64,000 bases of DNA from Gossypium raimondii (Eukaryota > Streptophyta > Magnoliopsida > Malvales > Malvaceae), in the NCBI RefSeq assembly GCF_025698545.1, contig NC_068575.1, positions 47,377,980 to 47,441,979 on the forward strand, in the 5' to 3' direction. This document shows positions 23,801 through 35,359 of the stretch, one piece after another. The position numbers were made by a program, and so were the translations under genes. The notes beneath the pieces are model-generated. The model ran no database searches. It worked only from the letters and a program-made list of their open reading frames with translations, and was not told the origin of the DNA. The first letter of the stretch is position 1. Every line of letters begins with the position of its first letter.

Positions 23801-26800
23801 AGTATGTGATGAACTTGGAGTATTGGCATCATCTGTCACTGCTGTGGACATGGAGCTGAAGACAGAGGCAAGCCTTCGCCATGCTCGTACATTGCTTGCA
23901 GCAAAGCAATTTAGCCAGGTATGTGCTTGATATGCATGCCACATTCTTGTGTTGAGGTAAGTTGCTCAATTTCCAAAAATATAAGTTAGAGGCAAATTGT
24001 AATGCAGTTTGGATTTACTATTTTGATTAAAAGTTGCTACAAATTTGAAAGGGAAGGCAAACTGAAGCTGATTCCAGGGCGTAGGTTTTTCTGATGCATA
24101 TTAGTCCTCAAAAACTTTCATCGCTATGCTCATGCAAAAACATGCAGCATTTTTGATACCTTTGAGTTGATAAAACTGGAGTGTGGAAAATATCGCACGC
24201 AAGTATTTGAGATTTCATAGAGTATCATCAAGAGTTTGACAGCTTAGGTTGTCAGCAAGGCTAGAGGCTACCAAATGCTATTAACTATGACCAAAAAACT
24301 GATTGATCTTTATGTTTCTTGAACAAATGTGATTTTTCTGATTTTGTGTTGTTAGGTTTCACAGTCATCCATTGGGTCCTTAATTTCTATTATTGACCAA
24401 TATATTTTTACTGTTCCTGGATTTCCCATTTATTATCGATGATTTTTGCAGGCAGCTGCTGTGGCACACTCCCTCTTTTGCATGTGTTACAAATTCAATC
24501 TTCAAGTTGAAAGTGCAACTGTTCTTCTTCTGCTTGCTGAAATTCACATGGTATGATCATGTATTTGACAGCTATATATGCAATTTGAGATGGAACATAG
24601 CTAAATTGAAATTTAACTATCTATAGTGCTATTATAAATTGTAACTGTATTGCATGAAACTGTTTTAGACATGATATTTATATAAAGACCATCTACATGT
24701 CCATTCTTCCCAAATAAGGTACATATATGTTTTTTCTTTTTTTTAGGGGGGGGGGGATTGTAAATTGAAACCACTGATGTTTCAATGGCTTGCGCAGTGT
24801 CATCCAACCCCATTAAATAAAGAGAAATTGAACACCATACTTTAAGGCATCCTCTTTGTGTCAGTTTCATTTTGATTATTTGGTCTTCCTTTCTTCCAAC
24901 ACAGGCATTGTCTTTGTGTCACATCTTTGTCAAGGGGAACTTATACAAGCATTTTGTGCTTGTAATATCCGTACCTTCTATCTACAAGCATTTATTTACA
25001 ATCTCATCTTTCCCTATAGACCAACAGATTGTTTTATACCATCCTTATCTCTGTTATACGTGTCCAAGATGCATACTTTTGGGAAGAAAAATGGATTATT
25101 GTATAGACTAGACCTCAAAGTGTTGAAATCTTGATATTTTCCTTATTTGGTGTCACCAGAATTCAGGAAATGCTGTCGTAGGCCTTCCCTATGCATTAGC
25201 AAGCCTTTCGTATTGTCAGACATTTAACTTGGATCTTCTTAGAGCATCAGCAACTCTTACACTGGCTGAATTATGGCTTTCACTTGGATCCAATCATGCA
25301 AAGACTGCTTTAACACTTTTACATGGTGCTTTTCCAATGATTCTTGGCCATGGAGGTTTGGAACTCTGTGCTCGGGCCTATCTTACAGAAGCAAAATGTT
25401 ATCTCTCAGATCCAAGCTTCTCAGGTATTATTTTTATCATCCTCTTACGGCATTTATACCTAATTTTATTAATAAGTAGAGCAGGTGTGCCTTCCTCTTC
25501 TTTTAAGGTCTCACAGGATTGGGGATGTAGGAAAGGTATATCATGACTTGTTAGATTGACAACTATCTGGCTTGTTTACTTTTCTCCGATGCATGTATGA
25601 ATCGACTTACCTTTCACCAATTAAATTGATTAGCATTGAGTGTTCTAGATTTATTGAAGTGAATAGACCTCTATCTTTGGTGAAAAATGAGAAATTATGC
25701 ATTAAGATACATATTTCTATGTAAAACCAGACAGTTACTTAAACTTCTAATGTATGCTTAGAGGCAGTTGAGTTTTACCATGCTCATTATCTAGGTTTGG
25801 ATTTACATGAAAAATGAAGACTGAGGAAGTTCTTTTGGAAATAGAGAACTAGCTACAAAGGGTATGTTGAATATTTGCAGAGCATGGTATGTTGGAATTC
25901 AAATCTAGATTGGACAATTGGGGACTGGGAGCAAGACATTAGTCCCTCAATAAGGGGTCAAGTTTAAGATGAGTGGAATAATTGTTGTTTGGTTATATAG
26001 AGGATGCAAATAAAAAGTGCAGTTACAAAATAGGATTATTTAATAGAATTTGAAATTATGAAAAGGAAATTAAGTGGTATTGATTTGACTGGTTTAACAA
26101 TGGAAATGGATGCGGTAAAGGTTGTGAGAATGAGGATGTTTCTTAAACTTGATGGAGGATATGCTTACAAAGAGCATATTGGACCAGTCATTTTTCCAAC
26201 TACCTTGTATGGTTTACGGTGCCTAAAGTGAAAACTCTTGTCAAAGGCACTGGACTACTGCTTCTGGTCACAATGGGTGGTATGTTAGGTCATCCTGGAT
26301 TGAGTTGGAAACAAGTTAGAAGTGTTTTAGTTTAAGTTCTTTCAGAACAGGCTTTGGAACAGTCTAAAGCAACTTTTCTTATCGAATGATGCTACAAAGC
26401 TCTAAAAGTAATTCATCTGATCAGAGTGGTTAAAAGTTCAATATTTCAACAAAGACATAATTATAATTTTTAATGACTTGTAATTGAAGTATGAAGTTCT
26501 TTTTGTAAAAGATCCCAACTTTTAGGATAATATGAAATTGGCCCAATGTTTTTTCCCTTTTCCTCCATATCCTCCTTTTTGTTAAGCTTGTTTGAATTGT
26601 AAATGTTATGTACTTGCACTGCACTAACTTGTTGAGTTTCCTCACCAGTTTCCAGAAATCCAGAACTTGTGCTGGATCCCTTAAGGCAAGCTGCAGATGA
26701 GTTGCAAGCTTTGGAGGTTAGTTGACTTTTGATATGGAATGTCTACATTCTTCTTTCTCCTTTGGAATGCTTAGCATTTATGTCTTCAAGTCAAGTTCCA

Positions 26801-27195
26801 GTATATTTTCTGCTCTTAGGTTTAGCCATTGACAGAAGTAAGAATTCCATAAAAAAGAAAAAAATGAAACAAGAACCTATGCATTTCATTGGTCGTTAGT
26901 ATTCATATGATCCAATTGTGGGTACATATAGTAGCAGCAACGCATCATCGTTGCTTACTTTTGCTTTCATAGCAAGTATTGGCATTGTTATTAATGGGAT
27001 GAAACTTGTTTTGGTCCTCAGCATCATGAATTAATGGCCGAAGCTTTCTACTTGATGGCCATTGTATTTGACAAGCTGGGGCAGCCAGAACAGAGGGAAG
27101 AAGCTGCATCTTCTTTCAAGAATCACGTTATGTCTCTTGACCATCCTCATGACGTGGAAGATCCCATCCAATCCGATACCCTCTTAAACGCCTGA
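14801..27195 (+). CDS. APC5: APC5, anaphase-promoting complex/cyclosome subunit 5, 20 exons
   Basis: APC5 is a TPR-type scaffold subunit of the nuclear E3 ubiquitin ligase APC/C, which marks cyclins and securin for degradation. Exons: 14801-14971, 15111-15270, 15363-15484, 16005-16251, 16800-16971, 17060-17138, 17243-17328, 17798-17924, 18427-18459, 18560-18808, 20662-20739, 20834-21096, 22843-22902, 23020-23087, 23581-23686, 23777-23918, 24452-24550, 25160-25424, 26649-26716, 27022-27195. All phases join cleanly, giving 2769 bases and 922 aa, close to Arabidopsis APC5. The start is ATG 14801 (MAGVVKAPGAFAITPHKVSV). The N-terminal helical part has PFPFSSVSQHNRLGLYLL and LLDHWLTDHVTSRLSSL. The ANAPC5 repeat region starts near residue 318 with VHFLRYLNNLYHDDYFSAL; later blocks include ELWLSLGSNH and HGAFPMILGHGGLEL. 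The gene appears intact. Large introns 10 and 12 hold repeats. Confidence 0.95.
17632..17662 (+). other. candidate cryptic (poison) exon in APC5 intron 7
   Basis: A 31-base segment sits between a good acceptor (TTTTTCCAG) and a donor (CAG|GTTCAT). Used with its neighbours it would shift the frame, and the next exon would then read TGC AGG AAC TGA, a premature stop. The main APC5 model skips it. This is a splice-site reading only. Confidence 0.3.
21991..22388. repeat. hAT-like MITE in APC5 intron 12
   Basis: The left end AGGCATTGTTTGATAAA and right end TTTATCAAGCACTCCC are imperfect inverted repeats of the style common in plant hAT MITEs. It is about 400 bp, AT-rich and non-coding. No 8-bp target duplication could be confirmed by eye. 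Confidence 0.45.
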
Positions 27196-28483
27196 GCCCC
27201 GAGGAGCATAATTAAAGTATGGTAAGCGGGTGTTTTGCCCATTCCTTTTTGATGAATTAATTATAAGGCTGATTATATGATTGCTGAAAATTGGATGGTC
27301 TTTTATTTAACACAACTGATTGAAAAATTATGTTGATTATATATCGTGATTAGGTTATTGTGTTTGGTGAAAATTCAGTGATTTTAGGCGAGGTTGATCA
27401 TAGATTTGCTTTGCCTTTGACAGTGATTTTGTTTGAATATAAAATGATCAATAACTTGTAACCCGAGTAAAATGAAAAATTAATTATACCGACTTTAATA
27501 TGGGAATTAAAATTTTGTTCTCTCAAAATGATGATTAAAATTATTTTAATTTAATTGAAAGATAAAATATGAGGATTCATAAGTAGAATTTGAATGGATG
27601 ATCTATGAGTCCTTAAAATTCGATTGGTTGGAACTCCATTAAAAAGATTTAATTGGTGATTAAATGACATCATAAATATTAAATGATGTTGATTGAGTTT
27701 TAGTTTGGTTAGCACTAGCATTGTTGGAAGTGTCAAAAGACATGAGTTTGAATACATTTTTTCTTATATGATAGGTAGAATTATTCAAAGTTCATTTTGG
27801 CCTTTAAATAGAAAGATAAATCCGTGAAAGTGTGTTTAAATTTATGTCCTTTTGCATTGATAATAATATCAATTAAATTAAGACTCAATTTATAATTTTA
27901 AGCAATTTTATATAAAAAAATATATAGTTATAATCATTCGAATTTTGACATCTCTCTTATCAAATCTCAATTATTTACCATCAAAATTTTGAAGTCATTT
28001 TATCTCAATAGTAAAAAAATAACGTATTCCATATTTATCAAACTAGTACAAGTTTTGATGGAAAAGAGAAATTGACTTGAAATCAATTTTACCTTTATTA
28101 AATTTGATAAAATAAGTTATTATTTCCAAGATTATATATTATTTATAAGTAACACATCATTTATAGCATTATATATTTTAAGTTCTATAAAACTGAATCT
28201 TATAAAGGTATTATAAAAAATATAGATGTTTAATATTTTAATATTTTATAATGTTATTGAATTAATTTTTAATTTTTTAAATATATAGTGTTATAAATTA
28301 TAATTTATTTAAGAATAATATTATAATATTAAAAATGAGATTTATAATAATTGTAAAAATCTTTGGGTGAGAAAAGAGAACTTTTATGCACATCCATCAA
28401 TTAGTCATTTTATTATCACAAGTTGCGGATCAAAGTTCATGACCATTGTGCACAACATGTCCCATGGAGGTCAACTAATTAAA
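27196..28483. other. APC5 3' flank and AT-rich intergenic sequence
   Basis: The APC5 3' UTR is expected in the first few hundred bases. From about 27450 on the sequence is AT-rich without genes. Confidence 0.5.
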
Positions 28484-29441
28484 TAGGATTCATTTGATCC
28501 ACTTGAATTGACCCGATTCGTAAAATTCAGGAAGAAGCTCATCTACTTGAAGCCTTGGTGGCCTAATGAAACACTCTAGTAAAACTAGAGTTATCAGGAT
28601 AATTAATTTAACTTTTAAGGGATAAAATGTATAGAGTGTAAAACTCATAGGACTCTCATTTTGTAGATAGGCACTAATTTCTATTTTTATAATCATCTCA
28701 TTGAATTTGGGGGAGTTCAACTATAAATAGAATATATTCCCTATTGTATTTTGTTCTTGAGTTAGAGAATATATTTGAGAGCATTCACTCGAACACTTAG
28801 TGTGCATTACTTTCTTGTGGCTTTTCAAGCTTTTTCATTACTCTTTTGCTTTTGAGTTGCTTTTGTGCTTTTGAGTTGCTTTTGCTCTATTTTCTATGAT
28901 TTAGAGAATTTCTTAAAGAATTCTCACTTTTCGGCAATTAGGCTGACTTAGGCAAATTCGAAGTAAAGAAATCACTTAAGGTCGCGTGGTTTGCTAGACT
29001 TAAGTTCTAGCCCCGTGATAGTTGGTATTAGAACTAGTGTTAAAAGGTGTCGGCTGAGATGTAGAAGGGAGTAGGCGAATAGATTGAGACTATGAAGACC
29101 CGTGGGAGGGCAAGAAAGCTAATAGCTCGAGGGATATACTATCAACTTTGGAAGGCAGAGTTGTCAAACTAGAGGGTTCTATGAGTGATGTATCACAGAG
29201 CTAAAATCGATGCAAGTTCAGCTCAAAAAACAAGTGGTAGAGGCCCTCAGTGCTAATGTTGATTCAGTGCAAGGGGTCCTCAATATCGTTGTAGGTGAGC
29301 TGACTGAGAAGAGTTATGCTCTCGAGGCTATGGTGTCGACCTTGAAGGAATACATTAAGGAGCTCAAGGGAGAGCTCAATATTTGCAAAGTTGCTTTGGG
29401 TAATAGGGTGTTGGCTACGGCACCCAAGCCTAAGGTAGATG

Positions 29442-32400
29442 TGTAACACCCCTTACCCTTATCCAATACCGGAACAGGATACGAGGCGTTACCGGACTTA
29501 AAATTTCTTGAACATCTAAAACCGTGTCATAAAATTTTGTCAACATGTATCACACTATAATTGGACATCCGAATATCCAATTTTACATTCGCTTTCCCAT
29601 ACACATCGTCATTCATGAAATCATTTATAAACCACCTCCACAACATTCAATTATACAATTACCACATACATGAATAACCATATCATAGGCGTATTGGCCA
29701 TCTCCAAATAGCCTTAATCAAAAAGAACATTTATTAAATAAGGGTCAACATTTTAGGCCATAAGAAATATGACATATATGACAAAACGACCAAACCTACT
29801 ATACATCTTGTAACCCAAAATTTATGTATCTAGATATACCAAGTGTTCTAATTGATAGTGTGGGCAAATCTCAGCGTCCACCGATTCCCGAGCTAACTTG
29901 GCGATACTATAAGGCAAAGGAAAAGAGAAGGAAGTAAGCATAAATGCTTAGTAAGTTCATATGAAAATAATAAGAAATTATTAAACTTGTGTGGACAAAT
30001 CCTCATAATAATTTCTTATGATGATATAATCATTATATCACATTCTTACACTTTATTACTAATATTCACATTAATCATCTACTTGAGTCTTTGTTACTAA
30101 ATTATTTATTTCTCGAGCTACTGAACTCCAAATGAAGAACCGTAAAATTTTCCTGAAACTAGACTCACATAATTTCTTACCATAGAAATTTAAGAATTTT
30201 GGTCTAGCCAATTAATACAGTTTATTCATTAAATTTACCCTGTTTCCTTGTCCAACAATTCGACACTTCTTCACAACGAATCAATTTTCTCCCCGTACAA
30301 AATTCATATGATGTTCTCGTTTATTTCACTTGAAAATAGACATAATAAGGATTTCAAACATATAAATTATACTCCATATTTACTTTTGTACAATTTTACT
30401 GATTTTTCAAAGTTGGAACAGTGATTCAAACTCATTCGACCTGTCTCACCAAAATTCAAATACCTCATAATTCACACTTCTTTTGCTTACTCTGTTTCTT
30501 TTATGGAAAAATAGACTCATTAATATTTAATTTCATATCTCACCCAGACTTTAATTCAATTTCCACCATTTTTGTGATTTTTGAAGTTATACTAATGTGC
30601 GCCCACAACTGTTTTAAGGTCAATTTCACTCATTCATTAATTCTTTGTGTCCACTTTCATTTATATACACTTACACCAAAGCATATTATATCTTGGCACA
30701 CAACAATCAAGTGATCATAGACACATCTTACTTGTTTGCATCCTTATCAATAATGCATCATAATCTGAGCACATTATTTATGAATCTCATATACATACCT
30801 GTGCCTAGTCATAATACTCACATATCCTACTCTTACTTATCTTGAGCATACTCCTTGAATTTCCCGTTGAACTACTTGTAATATTAGGGATGTTTGGGAT
30901 ATCTCGTACACCTGGTAGGACACCAATGCCATATCCCAGATATGGTCTCACATGGGATCACATATCGGTGCCGATGTCATGTCCCAGACGTGGTCTTACA
31001 CTAGCACTCAAAACTCATCTCGAGTCGATGCCATAATGAAGTTGCACAATTAGTGCTCTTTCTCATCTAACCAAGTTGCTCTCGGTATCGCACACTTAGT
31101 GCCCGTTATACATCATCATCATTTTAATTTCGCACACTTAGTGCCCATTATCCAACATCATTATTTTAATTTCGCACACTTAGTGCCGTTCATATAGTCA
31201 TAGCTATTTCATACCCGCACACTTAGTGCTAAACATCAATAAATCGCATTCACATCTATTTTTACTTTCCGAACTAAAACGCATTTGGCTATATATATAT
31301 ATATATTTGCATATTTCATTTCAGCATATATATAATTAACATTCATTCAGAATTTAACATCTAATTGCTTATAAACTTACTATACGAACTTACACATTCT
31401 CGTAACATTATCGAATACTCAATGTTTCATACACTAATTGCCATCGTATAGCTGAAGCTATCATAATCTCGCACACTAAGTGCCTTACATAGCCGAAGCT
31501 ATCTCAGTCTCACACACTAAGTGTCATAAATAGCCGAAGCTATTCCAAATCGCACACTAAGTGCCATAAATAGCTGAAGCTATCTCGAATTTCATATTAA
31601 GTGCTAAACATAGCTGATTTATCGTTAAACGTGACTGTATTCTCGTGTATACAATTTATGAAATAACAAAGCATTAAAAGCATAATTGTAACAATGATTA
31701 AGCAGCGTCGAACTTACCTCAACGCGAGTCGATTATTTTGATTGACATTTCCGTATTTGGTCCAAATCTCGATTTCTTTGATCTATAATGTCACATTTCA
31801 CTTAACTATCACTCACATTACTCATTTTAATACAAAAATCATACTACGGAAAATTTACAATTTTGCCCTAAACTTTTCATAATTACAATTTTGCCCCTAG
31901 GCTCGTAATATGATTTTATTCAATTTCCATAACATTCAAGGTCAGCCAAACCTTTTCTCTTCTAAAGCAACCTCAAATTCTTATTATTTACAACTTTTAG
32001 GAGCATTTACAACTTTTACTAATTAACCCGTTTTAACCATTTTCAACGAAAATCACTTAGCAAAAATCGTTCTCCTAACCTCGTGCACCCTTATTCTATC
32101 ATTAAACATCAAAATGCACAAATATCTAGCATGGGTCAATTTTTAAACTTCATTTTTCATGCAAATAAATAGTAAAAATAGAAAGGTTAAGCTTCTAGGA
32201 TCTCAAAAATACGAAGAACATTAAAAACGGGCTCAAATGAACTTACAATTGAACTTTGAAAAAACTTGAAACCCTAGACATGGCTTGCTGAAAGTTTCGG
32301 CAGCATGGAGAAGAGAATGAGCAGATTTTTGGGTTTCAATTTTGTCTTTTATGCCTTAAAACACCCAAATGACAAAAATGCCCTTTTTACTATACCTTCA

Positions 32401-32709
32401 ATTTTTACCCTTCCATGACTAGTTTTGTCCATAACGAAATATGATGGTCTATTTAAAGACCTCTAATTTAAACCCCCATTTAAAACAAGTACTTATGTTC
32501 TAGAACTCATATTTTGCAATTAATACAATTGGATCCCAATAATAAAATTGGGCACTTAATCGATAAAATTTCTTAACAAAATTTGCACACCATCACCCAA
32601 ACATATCATAGACTCCAAAAAAATTATAAATTAAATATTTCTACTTCGAGTTTTTTTTTTTTGGTCTTGAAACTACTGTTCCGACTAGGCCTTATTTTGG
32701 GTTGTTACA
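29442..32709 (-). mobile_element. 3.3-kb solo LTR, Gypsy type
   Basis: It runs from TGTAACACCCCTTACCC to GGGTTGTTACA, bounded by a perfect 5-bp duplication AGATG (29437-29441 and 32710-32714). Read on the minus strand the start resembles chromovirus-type Gypsy LTRs (TGTAACAACCC followed by CGGAACAGTAGTTTCAAGACC). There is no internal TGTAACA boundary and no coding region, so the simplest reading is one long solo LTR. A minisatellite lies inside it. Confidence 0.75.
31044..31620. repeat. minisatellite with core GCACACTTAGTGC inside the solo LTR
   Basis: Two clusters are seen. At 31044-31235 the core CGCACACTTAGTGC recurs with spacers of about 40-50 bases, often ATCATTATTTTAATTT. At 31446-31620 the core reads CGCACACTAAGTGCC and is interleaved with a TAGC(T/C)GAAGCTAT spacer, itself palindromic (AGCTGAAGCT). 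The middle of the core, CACT(T/A)AGTG, is a near-perfect palindrome. A similar array lies in the LTR at 55302-59687. Confidence 0.75.
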
Positions 32710-33497
32710 AGATGTCCCAAAGTCGAAAGAGTTCAATGGGACGAGATCCGTAAAGGATGTGGACAACTTCTTTTGGGGAATGGAGCAATAGTTTTATACC
32801 AAAGGCATCACGGATGATGCTACCAAGGTAAATTTTGTTGCCATGTATTTTATTAATGTCGCTTTATTATGGTGGCATCGTAGGCCCATAGATGAGAGAC
32901 GAGGTGATATCGTTATTAGGACTTAGGAGGAGTTTCAGAGTGAACTCAAGGGGCAGATTTACCTGGAGTATGCTGAGGATGAGGTTCGGGCTAAGTTGCA
33001 CCAGCTTTTGCTACACTGCACAGTTATGGAGTATGTGGATGATTTCAATGAGTCGATGCTCCAAATTTTTGATTTGGGTGAGAATGAGGCATTTTTCTCA
33101 TTTAAGCATGAGCTAAAGCCATGAGCGAAGCAAAAGTTGCCATACCGTGAGTTGCAATAACAATTCTACCAGTTTCTATAAAAAAGAGATATTTACTTTC
33201 CTACTAAAAGTAAGAAAAATATTCATGATTCTGTGTTTGATTCGAAATTGGTCGAATTCACACTCAAGGTAGTTCATGGTACGAAAATAGCGAAAAAAGT
33301 CATTTGGTTGAAAGCCGAGAATGTCTAGGATCCGTCTCGCTTAAAGCACAGATATTATTTCAGGAAAAAATGTTTATTGCTATAATATTACAAACTGGTT
33401 CGATTTTCAAAATTTTTATTTTTCTGCTGTGCACAAAACGATTTTCGAACCAAATTTTTTCCAACAGTTTGCCAGATTAAGTTCTAGTCCCGTAACA

Positions 33498-34472
33498 TAT
33501 CATATCCATCAATAGATATAATTTTATTAAGTTAAAAATATGTAAAAGAAAATAAAATATGTTTGATCAAACCGATTCCCGTCTCCAATAAAACATGTAC
33601 TAATTTGGTAAATATTGTAAAAGTTATATTAGTTTGATTTTTTTATTCTTTTGTATTATTGGGATAAAATAACCGTGAAATGGTCCAACACATATATATT
33701 TATTATTTTGCCAGAAAATCTTTTGATTCCTATAATATCTCATTTGTTCATATTTTTGCATTTTTATAATTAATATTTTAATAATTTAACCGTTGAATTT
33801 ATAAATATAATTATATTTGTTATGTATATAATTTTTAAATTGATTCGATATTATATTATATAAATAAAAATACTATTTATATTAATATATTTAACAATTG
33901 AATTTTTATAGAAATCAAATATAAAATTTTATTCATTCAAAAATTGATATTTTTGGTCTATATAAATAGAACATGAAATATAATTGATTGATTTATTAAA
34001 ATTTTTATTTTATTTTTCTCTTAAGTACATCAATCTTAGCTAGATAAGCATCAGGTAAAGGTTAGGTCCTCAACATTTAGAGTGTGATTGGTTAGGTGAA
34101 AAAATGGAGGGATAAGAGGAGAGAATAGAAAAGTGAAAATAAAATAAGTTTGGCGTGTGTTTGGCTAGAAAGAAAAGTGAGGAAAGAAAATAGGAAGAAT
34201 GATAATTTTTCATCCTAATGCATAAATCAATGTTTTCAAATTGAAATGATGAGAGGAGAGAAAATGAGAGATGTGTATGTTAGTTCAAATTATACATTTT
34301 TCAAGTTTGTTCTTCTATTTTTCAACTCTACCAAGTAATGAATGAAACATTTTCTTTTTATTTTTCCATCTATCCTATCAAGTATACTTATGAAAATAAT
34401 TATATTTTCCATCGTTTTAAATTTTCACCCCCATCAACTTTTCATCTTTCCATTTTTCTTTTCACCGTAACT
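33498..34472. other. AT-rich intergenic sequence, possible MITE at 34080-34470
   Basis: There is no gene. From about 34085 (GGTTAGGTGAAAAAATGG) to about 34470 (CCATTTTTCTTTTCACCGTAA) the edges are weak inverted repeats and the interior is GA-rich on one side and CT-rich on the other, as in some plant MITEs. The call is uncertain. Confidence 0.3.
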
Positions 34473-34744
34473 TTAGAGCTGACATAACACTTGCCGGCGA
34501 TATGTTGAATCTGCAGCCTTATTGGCTTCACGAGGCACATGACAAAAACATACCTTGCACCGTCGCTCCCTCATCATATGCACCAGACCAGAAGAACTCG
34601 AACCTCCCGCATGTTTCAAAACAAACTGAATTGGCCAAGGCATTGTCTCCTTCCAGTACAGCCTGTGCCTCACTAGTGTTGGGGTTCATTGCATCATCAC
34701 ATTTAATTTTAACCCACCCTCTTACGGTTTCTTCGGATTGTTAA
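34473..34744 (-). pseudogene. RNase H-like (RVT_3) fragment of a LINE or related gene
   Basis: On the minus strand one frame opens with GWVKIKCDDAMNP and EAQAVLEGD, and a second frame (34673-34473) gives GLVHMMRERRCKVCFCHVPR followed by EANKAAD. These are the beginning and end of the plant RNase H-like domain found in non-LTR retrotransposon remnants. Two frames and a shortened middle show it is a broken fragment. Confidence 0.6.
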
Positions 34745-35359
34745 ATTTTAACTTTTAGAAAAATTACAAAAATGTATAAAATTACTTCGATTTACAGGGA
34801 AGGGAAGTGTAAAATCCCCTTTAAGAACTATTACGGGTTAAATAAAGAGCGAGTTTTTTTTTTTTAATTTTTTTCAAATTCAAACCGATCGGAGTTGAAT
34901 TATTAATCAATAAAAATACTTTTCATTTAATTTTAGTTATAAAAATATAAAAAAAAACATTTTATCTTTTAATAAATAAGCCAACCATCCAGACCAGACC
35001 TGATTTTAACCTGCCATTGCCATCGCCACCGCCACCGCCCATTTACTATAAGAATTGGAAGAAGAGGTTGGGGGATGTTTTGAGTGATGTGACCAAATTA
35101 AGGCTTAAAATTTTCAGCAAATTCCATAACAGAATAAATGTAATGATTTCTCTTCATATGCACAGATACCATCCAAGCTTTGTGTATATTAAACTAGCGA
35201 CTAGAAGTCATATGAAGCCTATAAAATACATATTATTATTGCAGTAGTAAAGAGGATAAAATCATAAACTCAAATCTCACAGTTAAAAGTGAATAAATAA
35301 ATAATAAATACTACAACAACAAAAGACCTAGTAGTTAAATGGTTACTACTTGAGTGAGT
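34745..35359. other. intergenic, 3' flank of the NSUN gene
   Basis: No gene is seen. A short CCACCGCCACCGCC stretch occurs near 35024-35038. The 3' UTR of the minus-strand methyltransferase gene should lie in the right part. Confidence 0.4.

Larger units (their letters stand above)
29210..33330 (+). pseudogene. Gypsy gag pseudogene, interrupted by an LTR insertion
   Basis: The first part (29210-29441) encodes a coiled-coil-like segment ending KPKVDV. After removal of 29442-32709 and one AGATG copy the frame resumes with the retrotransposon gag core: PKSKEFNGTRSVKDVDNFFW, then ALLWWHRR, then a region with QIYLEYAEDEVRAKLHQLL and VDDFNE. Several in-frame stops (after the block with GMEQ, before EEFQSELKG, after FKHELKP) show it is dead. 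Stretches such as LWWH are typical of retrotransposon gag (Retrotrans_gag). Confidence 0.75.
28484..33497 (+). mobile_element. decayed Gypsy-type LTR element, split by a younger LTR
   Basis: A 5' LTR lies at about 28484-29020, with a TATAAATAG promoter at about 28723-28731 and a typical transcript-start region. Directly after it, TTGGTATTAGAACTAG (29022-29037) resembles the initiator-Met-tRNA primer site. A gag-like region follows at 29210-29441 and 32715-33330. At 33465-33497 a piece of 3' LTR end (TTAAGTTCTAGTCCCGTAACA) repeats the end of the 5' LTR at about 28999-29020. No pol genes remain. A related LTR begins at about 63577. The outer start is approximate and no outer target duplication was found. 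Confidence 0.65.
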
